From the NCBI GenBank assembly GCA_002705055.1, contig PAHY01000018.1:1-64000 (forward strand): a stretch of 64,000 nt of DNA. The letters run 5' to 3'. This document shows, in pieces, positions 24,990 to 33,992 of this stretch. The notes beneath the pieces are model-generated. The model was not told where the DNA came from and did no database searches. It saw nothing but the letters and a program-made list of their open reading frames with translations. The position numbers and the translations under genes are program-made. The first letter of the stretch is position 1. Each line of letters starts with the position of its first letter. Source of the DNA: Planctomycetota bacterium (GTDB lineage: Bacteria > Planctomycetota > UBA1135).

Positions 24990-26285
24990 TTGGAAGACGA
25001 CCCTTTCCCTAGTCTGCTGCCAGCGCTGCTGCTTCTGGCAGGCTCCGTTTTCGGCGGGCTGTACGCCCTTGTGCGTTCCCCGCTCCGCGCCAACCTTCTG
25101 GCGGCCCCTGCGCCGCGCTGGCGCGCTCGCGCCGAGGCTCTCCTGGAAAGCCCAGACGGAGTCGCGTGGTCGGCCCGCCTGCTGCGCGCGCTCTTCGTCA
25201 TCGGGGCCTGCCTGCTGGCTGCTCAGCTCCTCATCTCCGAAGAGGGCAAAGTGCGCTGGGGCCACCTCATCGGGCTGGTGCTATTCGGCGGCTTTGTGCT
25301 GGATGGCATCCCCGCCCAGGTCGTGCGCGGTCGTCTGTTGGGCATCGCGCTCGCGGCGGCGCCGATCGCCCAGGGGCTGCACGCCTGCGGGGCATGGCTA
25401 AATGCCCTGGGTGCGCGCGTGCTGCGCCGCGAATCGCCGGCGAGCCAGGCGGGCCCGCGCCAGCGCGCCGAGCAGCGTGCCGCGCAGCTTCTCGGCCTGG
25501 CCCATGCCCACCAGGGCAACGAGCGCCTCGGCTCCGCCGAGCTCAAGATGATCGGGCGGCTGCTCGACCTCCCGGAAACGGATGCGGCCACAGTCATGAC
25601 TCCGCGCACCGCGATCACCGCGGTCCCGGCCGAGACCACCGTCGCCCAGGCCATCGACGTCGCTGCGGAAGAGGGCCACACCCGCATTCCGGTCTTCGAC
25701 TCCGATCTCGACCACGTGCTCGGGGTCTTCCACATCAAGGATGTGCTGGGCCTGGTCAGCGCGGAAGCCGCCCAATCCGAGGCGCCGGTCCGCCAGCACA
25801 TGCGCCCGGCCCTCAACGTGCCCGAAACGGTGCGCCTCCCCGCCCTGCTCGAGCAGATGCAGGCCGAGCGCGTCCACCTCGCCATCGTGGTCGACGAATA
25901 CGGCGGCACCGCCGGCGTGGTCACCATCGAGGATCTCCTCGAAGAGATCGTCGGCGAAATCGAAGACGAGCACGACTCCTTCGAGGATGTCCCCCAGGTC
26001 TACTCCGCCGAGAACGGCGAGATCATTGCCGATGGCGCCTTCGGCATCTTCGACCTGAACGAAGCCTACGCGGCCCAACTCCCCGAAGACGAGTCCTACG
26101 AAACGCTCGCGGGGCTGCTGTTTGACCGCTTGGGCCACATCCCCTCCCCGGGCGAGGTGCTGGAGCTCCCGCAGGTGCGGCTCGAGGTCCTCGAGGCCGA
26201 TGACCGCCGCGTGCAGCGGGTGCGCATCGAGCGCCGCTCCGAGGAAGAGCCCCTCGACGAACACCCCGAATCGGACGCCGCGTGA
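24990..26285 (+). CDS. CBS-pair hemolysin/CorC-like membrane protein
   Basis: About 431 residues from the TTG at 24990 (LEDDPFPSLLPALLLLAG); the frame is open upstream but overlaps the hutI start and promoter. Three or so N-terminal hydrophobic segments, then a CBS-domain pair (MTPRTAITAVPAETTVAQAI; GHTRIPVFDSDLDHVLGVFH; LAIVVDEYGGTAGVVTIEDL) and a CorC_HlyC domain (ADGAFGIFDLNEAYAAQLPE, SYETLAGLLFDRLGHIP). This is the CNNM/CorC layout, linked to magnesium or other ion handling, with a shortened membrane part. The stop overlaps recO by 4 bases. Confidence 0.85.
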   Translation: MEDDPFPSLLPALLLLAGSVFGGLYALVRSPLRANLLAAPAPRWRARAEALLESPDGVAWSARLLRALFVIGACLLAAQLLISEEGKVRWGHLIGLVLFGGFVLDGIPAQVVRGRLLGIALAAAPIAQGLHACGAWLNALGARVLRRESPASQAGPRQRAEQRAAQLLGLAHAHQGNERLGSAELKMIGRLLDLPETDAATVMTPRTAITAVPAETTVAQAIDVAAEEGHTRIPVFDSDLDHVLGVFHIKDVLGLVSAEAAQSEAPVRQHMRPALNVPETVRLPALLEQMQAERVHLAIVVDEYGGTAGVVTIEDLLEEIVGEIEDEHDSFEDVPQVYSAENGEIIADGAFGIFDLNEAYAAQLPEDESYETLAGLLFDRLGHIPSPGEVLELPQVRLEVLEADDRRVQRVRIERRSEEEPLDEHPESDAA

Positions 26286-27025
26286 GCCGGCATGAATCGC
26301 TCGCGGTCGTCCTGCGCCGGTGGCCGTACTCGGAAAACTCGCAGGTCGTTCATCTCCTCACCCCGCACGCGGGGCTGGTGCCCGTCCTTGCCAAGGGGGT
26401 CCATCGCCTGCAGTCCGGGCAGGCAGGGGTACTCGACACGCACGCGCTCGTCCGGGTCGTCTACTCCGAATCGGCCGACCGCGAGCTCCGCACGCTGATC
26501 CGGGCCGAGCTCCTTGATCGATTCTCGGCGCTCTCCCGCCGCATCGAGGCGCTCAACGCGGCCGCCCTGCTCGCCGAACTGGCCGAGCTGGCGGCCCCCC
26601 CCGACACCCCGTCGCGCGAGGTCTTCCTTTTCCTGGTCGAGTCGCTGCAGGCGCTGGATCAGGGCCAAGTCCATACGGCACACCTCGTCCCCCGCCTCCT
26701 GCGCGCGACCGAGCTCCTGGGCCTCCAGCCCGACCTAGGCCCCGCCGCCATTCAGGCTCCGGTCTGGTTCTCGGTCAGCGCCGGCCGGGTCCTGGAAGAG
26801 GGCGCCCCGCGCCCGGAAGGGCACGCCCTGCGGGTCTCGCCCGCGATGCACGCGGCCCTGCAAGCAGCACGCGAGCATCCTGGGGAAGCGCTGCCAGGGG
26901 ACGATTCTCTGGCGGATGATTGCCTTACAATGCTGGGACAGTTTCTCGGCTACCACCTTGAACGGCCGCCTCGTGCATGGCAGGCCATCGAAGAACGCCG
27001 AGCCACAACCCACGCCACACGGTGA
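26282..27025 (+). CDS. recO: DNA repair protein RecO
   Basis: 247 residues. N-terminal OB-fold (ESLAVVLRRWPYSENSQVVHLL, TPHAGLVPVLAKGVHR) and a helical C-terminal part ending in a typical LGQFLGYHLERPPRAW. RecO works with RecF and RecR in loading RecA on gapped DNA. The Cys zinc motif of some RecO proteins is missing. GTG start inside the upstream stop (GTGA) and a GTGA overlap with the next gene indicate a coupled operon. Confidence 0.9.
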   Translation: MSRHESLAVVLRRWPYSENSQVVHLLTPHAGLVPVLAKGVHRLQSGQAGVLDTHALVRVVYSESADRELRTLIRAELLDRFSALSRRIEALNAAALLAELAELAAPPDTPSREVFLFLVESLQALDQGQVHTAHLVPRLLRATELLGLQPDLGPAAIQAPVWFSVSAGRVLEEGAPRPEGHALRVSPAMHAALQAAREHPGEALPGDDSLADDCLTMLGQFLGYHLERPPRAWQAIEERRATTHATR

Positions 27026-27942
27026 TCCGCCAACTCATCTCCATCGGGGCACTGGCCGCCCTTCTGGCTTCCTGCTCGCTTTCCAACCCCATTCCGCTCG
27101 GCTCCGAGGCGCTGGTAGAAGCGCAATCGTACGTGGATGCCGGCGATTGGGAGGAAGCCTGGGACACGCTGCGCTCGCTCGATTCCGACGACCTCGATCG
27201 GGCGACCCTCGTGGACTACAGCCTGCTCACCGGCGACGCCGCCTGGCACACCGAGCGATTTCCCCAGGCCCTGCGCTACTACGAGCAGTTCCTGTCGCTG
27301 CGGGGCCCGGCCGAGGACTCGCGCCTCGCCGAGCAGCGCGTGTTTCAGATCGCCAGCGAGATGCTGGAAGGCGAGCATCGCACCCTGCTGTTCTTCGCCA
27401 ATCGCTGGCGCGGGCGCTCGGCCCTGCAAAACCTCGCAGCCTTCGCCCCCGAGAGCCCGTACGCCCCGGAAGCCCTCGCTACGGTCGCCGCGTACTCCTA
27501 CGAGCGCGGCCGGTACGACTCCGCCGCGATTGACTACCGGCTGCTGCTGGCGCGCTACCGCAACTCGGAATGGGGCGACCTCTCCACCTTCCGACTGGGG
27601 ATGTGCGGCTACTACTCCGCCCTCGACGCCGAAACCAATCGGGCGCTGATCGAGGTCAGCCGGCTGCAGATCGACGAGTACCTCCGCCTCTACCCGGAAG
27701 GACAGTTCCGGGAAGAAGCCCTCGAAGCCGCCACCGCGCTCCGCGAGCTGAATGCGGGCTACTTCCTGGGCCTCGCGGACTACTACGACCGCATCGAACT
27801 GCCTGCCGCGTCGGCGCGCTATCTCGGGATGGCCGCCGAGTTTGAAGGCACGGCCGCGGCCGCGACCGCCCAGGAGCGGCTCTCGGCCGTTCCCGCCAAC
27901 GCCGTCGCCGAGGCCAAGAGCCTGGAGGCCGAAGGCGAATGA
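27022..27942 (+). CDS. TPR lipoprotein, BamD-like
   Basis: A 306-residue lipoprotein from the GTG at 27022 (VIRQLISIGALAALLASC; Cys 18). TPR-like repeats follow (ALRYYEQFLSL, APEALATVAAYSYERGRYDSAAIDYRLLLARY). BamD, a partner of the outer-membrane protein insertion machine, has this signal, size class and repeat type. The next gene resembles LptE, which fits an outer-membrane assembly role. A general TPR lipoprotein cannot be excluded. A TACAAT box inside recO (26926-26931) could be an internal promoter. Confidence 0.75.
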   Translation: MIRQLISIGALAALLASCSLSNPIPLGSEALVEAQSYVDAGDWEEAWDTLRSLDSDDLDRATLVDYSLLTGDAAWHTERFPQALRYYEQFLSLRGPAEDSRLAEQRVFQIASEMLEGEHRTLLFFANRWRGRSALQNLAAFAPESPYAPEALATVAAYSYERGRYDSAAIDYRLLLARYRNSEWGDLSTFRLGMCGYYSALDAETNRALIEVSRLQIDEYLRLYPEGQFREEALEAATALRELNAGYFLGLADYYDRIELPAASARYLGMAAEFEGTAAAATAQERLSAVPANAVAEAKSLEAEGE

Positions 27943-28448
27943 TGCGGGCTCTGGTTCCCGCTCTCCTTGCCAGCCTTGCCGGGCTGCCGGGGTGCGCGTA
28001 CCAGTTCATCCGACCCGACGTCGGTCAGGGCCAGCTTCTGCACGTCCCGACCACCATCAATGACACGCGCTGGCGCGGGATCGAGGTCGCCAGCACGCGC
28101 TCCCTGCGGCAAGAAGCGGTCAGCCAGCTCGATCTGGAGATCGGCCACGCTTCGGCCTATGACCTCGTGCTGAAAACCCGCTTTGTCGAGGTCGAACGAC
28201 GCGCCAGCGTCGGGAACCGCGACGGCGGCTACTCCGTGGGCGCGGCGCGCGTCCGACTCGAATGGGAACTTGTCACTCCTTCGGGTGAATCTCTGTCGCA
28301 GGGCACGGTCCTGCGCGAACTCGAATTCCTGACCGCTGGCGAGGAGAACCTCGCCTCGGCCGTCGCGGAGATCGTCGACGACATGGCCGAGCAGATCATG
28401 CTCGAGATTGGCGCCGACCTCAGCTCCGCTCCGGCGACACAACGATGA
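27939..28448 (+). CDS. lptE: LptE-like LPS-assembly lipoprotein
   Basis: 169 residues. Lipoprotein signal MMRALVPALLASLAGLPGC (Cys 19) followed directly by AYQF, typical for LptE (GCGYxL/F). A two-layer alpha/beta pattern with YDLVLKTRFVEVERR and VRLEWELVTPSGE fits the family, which plugs the LptD barrel. Sequence identity in LptE is always low, so layout and context carry the call. ATGA overlaps join it to the BamD-like gene upstream and ftsH downstream. Confidence 0.75.
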   Translation: MMRALVPALLASLAGLPGCAYQFIRPDVGQGQLLHVPTTINDTRWRGIEVASTRSLRQEAVSQLDLEIGHASAYDLVLKTRFVEVERRASVGNRDGGYSVGAARVRLEWELVTPSGESLSQGTVLRELEFLTAGEENLASAVAEIVDDMAEQIMLEIGADLSSAPATQR

Positions 28449-30760
28449 ACGACCAACAGAATCCTCAACCGTCCGGCGATTCCGGCGAAGGCGCTCCGCG
28501 CCGTTCGTCGCTGCCGTTCGCGATCATTTTCCTGGCACTGCTGATCTTCATGGCAGTCAAGGGAAGTGAACGCGGCACTGACGAGATCACCGAGGACGCG
28601 CTCCTCTACGAGCTGTACACCGGCGGGGTCGCCGACATCGTCGCCAAGGATGGCGACAACAAGTTTGTCGGCACGCTGCGGGCGAATGCCAAGCGTGAGA
28701 AGGACCAGCCGTTCACGGTGCGCGTCGCCGCGCGTAGTGAAGTCCACGAAGAGGTCAAGCGGCTGAAGGCCCAGGCCCAGCTCCTTGAAAGCCAGCCGCT
28801 TCGTCTGTCGCAGATTGCCGAGCGGCGCGACCAGGGAAGCCTGCGTCCGCGCGAGCTGTTCGTGCTTTCGGTTCGCGAGCCTGCCAACCCGAAGGACCCG
28901 AACGGCATCGTGGTTCAGCGGCAGGAGGCATTCCTCACCTACGTCGACTCGGAAGGCCTGCACTACGCCAAGCTCGCCGGGGATCAGAGCACGCTAGACC
29001 TCGCCAAGGTCTACGCCACCTTCGACGGGGTCGATCTGCCCATCACCGAGCGCTCCTTCGACCTGGTCGATGGCCTGAAGACGGAAGGCACCGGCGCCTT
29101 CATGATGTTCCTGTTCAGCTTTGGCCCGATCCTGCTGTTCATCGCGGTGATCTGGTGGTTCATGTCTCGCCAGATGCGCGGTCAGGGCCAGGGGCTGCTC
29201 AACTTCGGGCGCTCGCGCGCGGTGGTCTACAACACCGAAAATCGCACCGGAGTCACCTTTGCCGACGTCGCCGGCATTGAAGAGGCCAAAGAGGAAGTCG
29301 CCGAGATCATCGAGTTCCTCAAGAACCCCGAGAAATTCAAGCGGCTGGGTGGCCGGATCCCGCGCGGCGTTCTGCTGGTCGGCTCGCCGGGTACCGGCAA
29401 GACACTGCTCGCCAAGGCGATCGCGGGCGAGGCGGGCGTTCCCTTCGTCTCGATCAGCGGCTCGGACTTCGTCGAGATGTTCGTGGGTGTGGGCGCCAGC
29501 CGCGTCCGCGACCTCTTCGATCAGGCCCGCAAGTCGGCGCCCTGCATCATCTTCCTCGATGAGATCGACGCGGTCGGCCGCAAGCGTGGCTCGGGCATGG
29601 GCGGCGGCAACGACGAGCGCGAACAGACGCTCAACGCCATCCTGGTCGAGATGGACGGCTTCGGCACCGACGTCAACATCATCGTCATCGCCGCAACCAA
29701 CCGCCCGGACGTCCTCGACCCGGCGCTGCTGCGCCCGGGCCGATTCGACCGCGAGATCGTGATCGATCTGCCGGACGTCAGCGGCCGCGAGCAAATCCTG
29801 CGGGTGCACACCCGCTCGGTCAAGCTCGCGCCCGAGGTCAACCTGGCCGATATCGCGCGCGGGACGCCTGGCTTCTCCGGCGCCGAGCTCGCGGCGCTGG
29901 TCAACGAAGCGGCCATCATCGCGGCCATGAAGGAGCACGCCTACGTGCGCCAGGAAGACCTCGAAGAGGCTCGCGACAAGGTGCGCTTTGGCCGCGCCAA
30001 GAAGTCGCGCGTCATGGAAGAGGAAGACAAGCGCATCACGGCCTACCACGAAGCCGGACACGCGCTGGTTAACCTGCTGCTCGATCACACCGAGCCGCTG
30101 CACAAGGTCACGATCATCCCGCGCGGGATGGCTCTCGGGGTCACGATGTTCCTGCCCGAGAAGGACCGGCTGCACTACACGCGCAATCAGGCGCTGGACA
30201 GCCTCGCGGTGAGCTACGGCGGCCGCGTCGCCGAAGAGGTGTTCTGCGACGACATCACCTCCGGCGCGACTTCGGACATCCAGCACGCGACGGGTCTGGC
30301 ACGCGCGATGGTGACGCGTTGGGGCATGTCCGATGCCCTGGGGCCGATCAACCTGGCCGAGCGTTCCGGCTCGGACTTCCTCGGCAACGAGATCAGCATG
30401 GGCCGGGATCACTCCCCCGCCACCGCCAAGCGGATCGACGAAGAGGTCGAGCGCATGCTGCGCGAAGCCCAGGATCGCGCTGAATCGATCATTCGCGGCA
30501 ACGTCGAGGCGATGCACCGCATCACCGAGGCCTTGCTCGAGTACGAGACGATCTCCGGCGAAGAGGTCCGGCGCCTCTACGAGGGCACGCCGCCTTCGGA
30601 GCTGCGCCCGCGCGGCAATGGGCCGAGCGAGGCCGGCTCGCCGCCTCCGCTGCCGCCGACCGCCCCGGAAACGACGGGACCGGCTCCAGTCACTCCGCCC
30701 CCGGCTCCGCCGGCACCTCCGTTGCCACCCCGCCCCCATCCCGGCGGCGGCACGACCTAG
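28445..30760 (+). CDS. ftsH: ATP-dependent zinc metalloprotease FtsH
   Basis: A 771-residue membrane protease. Two membrane segments (~25-40 and ~217-240) flank a periplasmic domain. AAA module: GSPGTGKT Walker A near residue 312, [16 protein letters not shown] Walker [19 protein letters not shown] with the second region of homology. Zinc site HEAGH at residues 535-539 and the third ligand Asp in SGATSDIQ. The C-terminal ~55 residues form an unusual Pro-rich tail. It degrades misfolded membrane proteins and regulators such as LpxC. Starts with ATGA inside the lptE stop. Confidence 0.97.
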   Translation: MNDQQNPQPSGDSGEGAPRRSSLPFAIIFLALLIFMAVKGSERGTDEITEDALLYELYTGGVADIVAKDGDNKFVGTLRANAKREKDQPFTVRVAARSEVHEEVKRLKAQAQLLESQPLRLSQIAERRDQGSLRPRELFVLSVREPANPKDPNGIVVQRQEAFLTYVDSEGLHYAKLAGDQSTLDLAKVYATFDGVDLPITERSFDLVDGLKTEGTGAFMMFLFSFGPILLFIAVIWWFMSRQMRGQGQGLLNFGRSRAVVYNTENRTGVTFADVAGIEEAKEEVAEIIEFLKNPEKFKRLGGRIPRGVLLVGSPGTGKTLLAKAIAGEAGVPFVSISGSDFVEMFVGVGASRVRDLFDQARKSAPCIIFLDEIDAVGRKRGSGMGGGNDEREQTLNAILVEMDGFGTDVNIIVIAATNRPDVLDPALLRPGRFDREIVIDLPDVSGREQILRVHTRSVKLAPEVNLADIARGTPGFSGAELAALVNEAAIIAAMKEHAYVRQEDLEEARDKVRFGRAKKSRVMEEEDKRITAYHEAGHALVNLLLDHTEPLHKVTIIPRGMALGVTMFLPEKDRLHYTRNQALDSLAVSYGGRVAEEVFCDDITSGATSDIQHATGLARAMVTRWGMSDALGPINLAERSGSDFLGNEISMGRDHSPATAKRIDEEVERMLREAQDRAESIIRGNVEAMHRITEALLEYETISGEEVRRLYEGTPPSELRPRGNGPSEAGSPPPLPPTAPETTGPAPVTPPPAPPAPPLPPRPHPGGGTT

Positions 30761-30771
30761 TTCGCTGCAGC

Positions 30772-31935
30772 GTGCCCGGCGCTGGATTCGCCCGCCTGCG
30801 TGCGACTCACCAGACACTCCCCTTAACCGGGGGCTGGTGGCGCACTCGGGCGGGCGCTTCGCATGTGGCGCAGCGCACGATCCTTCACGAGCTGGGGCTG
30901 CACGAACCGCGCATCCTGCCGGATGGTTCGCAGGCCTGGCGTCCTTCGGCCGCGTTCCTCTCGGCCGCGCTCGACCCGAACGAGCAGCAGCCTCATGCGG
31001 ACTGCTCCGTCGTCTTGCCCTCCCAGCTCGACGACGACAGCCGCGCCCTGATCGAGGATCTCCTCGCGGCCATCGCGGCCCAGGCCGCGCCCGCGCCCCG
31101 CCCGCCCGAGTGGATGGCGATCCTCAATCTGACCCCCGATTCCTTCTCCGACGGAGGCAGCCTGGATGCGCCCGAGGCGGTGCTCGCGCAGGCCCGCACC
31201 GCGGTCGAACAGGGGGCCTCCTGGCTGGATCTGGGGGCAGAATCCACCCGCCCCGGCGCCGCGGCGATTCCCGCCGAGGATCAGCTGCAGCGATTGCTGC
31301 CGGCGATCGAGCTTCTGCTTCCGCTCGGAGTTCCGCTTTCGATCGATACCCGCTCCGCCCAGGTCGCCGATGCCTGCCTGAGCGCAGGCGCCCGGATGAT
31401 CAATGACGTCAGCGGGCTCGCCGACCCAGAGATGGCTGCGGTCTGCGCCCGGCATCAGTCCTGGCTCACCCTCATGCATATGCGCGGGGTGCCGGAAACG
31501 ATGCAGGAGCACTGCACCTATTCCTTCGTGCTCGGCGAGGTCGCCGACGAACTCGCACCCCGCGCCGCCGCGGCGCTCGAGGCGGGCGTCGCCGCCGAGC
31601 GACTGATGCTCGACCCGGGGATCGGCTTCGCCAAGACCGCCCAGCAAAGCCGCAGCCTGCTTGCGCAGGTCGGAAGCCTGCGCGCGCTTGGCCTCGCGCT
31701 GCTCGTCGGCCCGAGCAGAAAGAGCTTCCAGGCCGAGTTGCTGCCCGAGCGCGCTGCAGCGGATCGAGATTGCGGCACGGCCGGAGCCGCGTCATCATGC
31801 ATTCACCAGGGGGTGACCACCCTCCGGCTCCACTCGGGGCAGTTCTGGGACGCCGGACACGTCGCTGCAGGCATTTTCGCAGCCGCGCCGCCCCCCGCGC
31901 TCCCCCCGGGCGAGCCGCTGGACGTCACGGGTTGA
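30772..31935 (+). CDS. folP: Dihydropteroate synthase with N-terminal extension
   Basis: 387 residues from a GTG. The DHPS core starts near residue 120 (MAILNLTPDSFSDGG), then GASWLDLGAESTRPGA, PLSIDTRSAQVA, MINDVSG, LMHMRG, LDPGIGFAKT, LVGPSRKSF and a final RLHSG in place of the usual RVHDV. It makes dihydropteroate for folate and is the sulfonamide target. The first ~115 residues are additional and not recognised; they keep the same codon bias, so they are probably translated. It lies 11 bases after ftsH and 33 before cdaA. Confidence 0.9.
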   Translation: MPGAGFARLRATHQTLPLTGGWWRTRAGASHVAQRTILHELGLHEPRILPDGSQAWRPSAAFLSAALDPNEQQPHADCSVVLPSQLDDDSRALIEDLLAAIAAQAAPAPRPPEWMAILNLTPDSFSDGGSLDAPEAVLAQARTAVEQGASWLDLGAESTRPGAAAIPAEDQLQRLLPAIELLLPLGVPLSIDTRSAQVADACLSAGARMINDVSGLADPEMAAVCARHQSWLTLMHMRGVPETMQEHCTYSFVLGEVADELAPRAAAALEAGVAAERLMLDPGIGFAKTAQQSRSLLAQVGSLRALGLALLVGPSRKSFQAELLPERAAADRDCGTAGAASSCIHQGVTTLRLHSGQFWDAGHVAAGIFAAAPPPALPPGEPLDVTG

Positions 31936-31968
31936 GGCGCAGGCGTCTCGATTCCCCTCGGGCCGCCC

Positions 31969-32853
31969 ATGGACTTCCTCTCTGAACTCCGAAGCCTGTC
32001 CACCCTCATCGAGGTGGCGGTGCTTTGGGTCGCGCTCTACGCGATCATGCGCTTCCTGCGCAAGACGCGTGGCTTCGGACTGCTCCGCGGGCTGGCGAGC
32101 TTCCTGCTGGTCACCTTCGTGGTGTATCAGCTGCTCAACGCCGGAGACACCACCAAGACTCCGGTCCTGAAGGCCATCCTGGGCGAGATCGCCCCGTGGT
32201 TCTTCCTCACCATCGTGGTGCTGTTTCAGCCTGAACTCCGCCAGGGGCTCGCGCGCGTCGGTGGCTCCGGCTGGCTGTCGATCTTCAGCCGCAACGACGA
32301 GGAGGAGAACGAGACCATCCTCGCGGTGGTCGGCGCCGCCAAGCGCATGGCCAACGAGCGCACCGGTGCGCTGCTGGCCTTTGAGCGCGGCGTCTCGCTC
32401 GCTCCCTATCGTGAGAACGCGGTGCAGCTCGACTGCCCTTGCTCCGGGATTCTGCTCGAGACCATCTTCTTTGCGGGCAGCCCGCTGCACGACGGCGCAG
32501 TCATCATTCAGAACGGCAAGATCATCGCCGCTTCGGCGCTCTTCCCGCTGACCACCAACCCCGAGGTCCAGCGCCGGATGGGCACGCGGCACCGCGCCGC
32601 GATCGGCCTCACCGAAGAGACCGATGCGATCACCCTGGTCGTGTCCGAGGAAACCGGCAAGATTTCGCTCGCCAGCAGCGGCCGGCTCTACGAAGCCGTG
32701 CCACTCGACGAATTGAAGACACGCCTGCTGGAGCTGATTCGCGAACGCCCGGCCGACGATGAGCCCAAAGCGGCCGAGGAAAGCGAAGAAGCCGCTCCCC
32801 CCGCGGAAACCGACGCCGCGGATCCCCCCAGCAAGCCCAGCTCTGCAGCATGA
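31969..32853 (+). CDS. cdaA: Diadenylate cyclase CdaA
   Basis: 294 residues: membrane-spanning N-terminus (three hydrophobic segments to ~85), then a DAC (DisA_N) domain with GSPLHDGAVII (DGA near residue 175) and GTRHRAAIGL (RHR near 207), the two catalytic motifs that make c-di-AMP from ATP. The C-terminal ~45 residues are acidic and Ala/Pro-rich. Followed by ybbR and glmM, the standard cdaA-cdaR-glmM cluster in which GlmM can inhibit CdaA. ATGA overlap with ybbR. Confidence 0.95.
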   Translation: MDFLSELRSLSTLIEVAVLWVALYAIMRFLRKTRGFGLLRGLASFLLVTFVVYQLLNAGDTTKTPVLKAILGEIAPWFFLTIVVLFQPELRQGLARVGGSGWLSIFSRNDEEENETILAVVGAAKRMANERTGALLAFERGVSLAPYRENAVQLDCPCSGILLETIFFAGSPLHDGAVIIQNGKIIAASALFPLTTNPEVQRRMGTRHRAAIGLTEETDAITLVVSEETGKISLASSGRLYEAVPLDELKTRLLELIRERPADDEPKAAEESEEAAPPAETDAADPPSKPSSAA

Positions 32854-33707
32854 ACCGCGGCCGCACCTCTCTGACGCGCGATCTGCCGCGCAAGATGCTG
32901 GCGCTCGGCCTGGCGCTGTTCGTCTGGTGGAGCGTGCACCAGAACATTCGGATCGACGAAACGCGCGAGTTCGAGATCGTCACCGATCTCGCCGAGGCGA
33001 CCGAGAACCGCACCATCCTGGTGACGGTTCCAAGGGGCTGGCAGCTGGTCACGCCGAAGCCCGGCACCCTGCGCGCGATCAAGCTCAAGGGTGTCCGCGA
33101 GGAGATCCAGAACTTCGTCGCCGGCGGCGTGCGCGCCGAGTTCAAGGTCGACGCATCCGATGTCGACAGCTCCAGCGCGGTCAGCAGCGTCAGCCTCAAC
33201 GTCGAGGTGGGCGATATCGACTGGCCGGACCGCATTCGCGCCGATCGCCTCCTTTCGCTGGCGGGGAACGAACCCATCAAGCTGGATATTCAGCGGCTGG
33301 AGACGATCCCGTTCGCGCTGCGCCTCGAGGATATCTCGCTGGTCGAGAACGAGCCCTTCCCCGAGGACATCAAGCTCGCGATCGACGAGCTCAGCTTCTT
33401 CCCCAACACGGTGCAGATTTCCGGCCCGATCGGCGCGTTGAACGGAATCAACAAGCCCGTCGCCGGTGACCGCGACCTGCGCCTGTTCGCCGAGCTGGAG
33501 CTGGCGCCGCGGCGGGATGATGTCCGCCTCGCGGTGCAGCTCTCGCCCGAAGCCGTGGAGGCAGGGCTGCGCATGGACCCGCCGCTCGTCGAGCTGCACA
33601 TCCCGGTCTATCGGCGCCCGCTGGAGCCCTTCATCCTGGCCCCCCCCCGCCGAGATCGAGCTGACCGGCGAACCGACCGATCCGGGCACCACCTGGGAGT
33701 TCAATAG
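32850..33707 (+). CDS. ybbR: YbbR-domain protein (CdaR-like), as read up to frameshift
   Basis: The frame encodes 285 residues: an N-terminal membrane anchor (MLALGLALFVWWSVHQNI) and three YbbR-like beta repeats (FEIVTDLAE...VTVPRGW; PIKLDIQRLETIPFAL; VQISGPIGALNGI). The true family end is lost: after VYRRPLEPFILAPP the reading switches to a low-complexity Arg/Asp tail. The matching continuation is found one frame over (33640-33990), so the gene is split at a run of nine C (33640-33648). CdaR-type proteins bind CdaA. Either a sequencing indel or a genuine slippage mutation is possible. Confidence 0.85.
   Translation: MNRGRTSLTRDLPRKMLALGLALFVWWSVHQNIRIDETREFEIVTDLAEATENRTILVTVPRGWQLVTPKPGTLRAIKLKGVREEIQNFVAGGVRAEFKVDASDVDSSSAVSSVSLNVEVGDIDWPDRIRADRLLSLAGNEPIKLDIQRLETIPFALRLEDISLVENEPFPEDIKLAIDELSFFPNTVQISGPIGALNGINKPVAGDRDLRLFAELELAPRRDDVRLAVQLSPEAVEAGLRMDPPLVELHIPVYRRPLEPFILAPPRRDRADRRTDRSGHHLGVQ
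33640..33648 (+). repeat. C9 homopolymer at the ybbR frameshift
   Basis: Nine consecutive C at 33640-33648. With eight C the two ybbR frames join. Such runs are both frequent assembly errors and known slippage (phase-variation) sites. Confidence 0.8.
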
Positions 33708-33990
33708 CTACGGCGGATGCACTTTCCGCGTGGAGTACACGCACCACGAGGACATCGATCCGATCCCGACCGCCAACGAGCTGCGGGACGCGATTCAGTT
33801 CTTCGTGCACCTCGACGACCTGCCGCCCGGCTCCACCACCGGCGCCGAGCTGCAGATCGACTGGAACGTCCGCGACCGCAACGACCTCGCCGATCACAAG
33901 CGCCAGCAGGCGCTCAAGCGCGCGGTCAAGCTGATCCCGCAGTCTCCAGAACCGGAGACGCGCGCGGTCCGACTCAACAAGATCGACTAG
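33640..33990 (+). pseudogene. ybbR: C-terminal remainder of ybbR in the shifted frame
   Basis: After the C tract the second frame reads AEIELTGEPTDPG, then a beta-rich stretch with YTHHEDIDPIPTANEL and a basic end (HKRQQALKRAVKLIPQ), stopping at 33990, two bases before the glmM ATG. Codon bias is strong and there is no start codon of its own nearby, so it is the displaced end of the YbbR protein and not a separate gene. Removing one C would restore a single ORF of ~379 residues. Confidence 0.75.
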
Positions 33991-33992
33991 AC

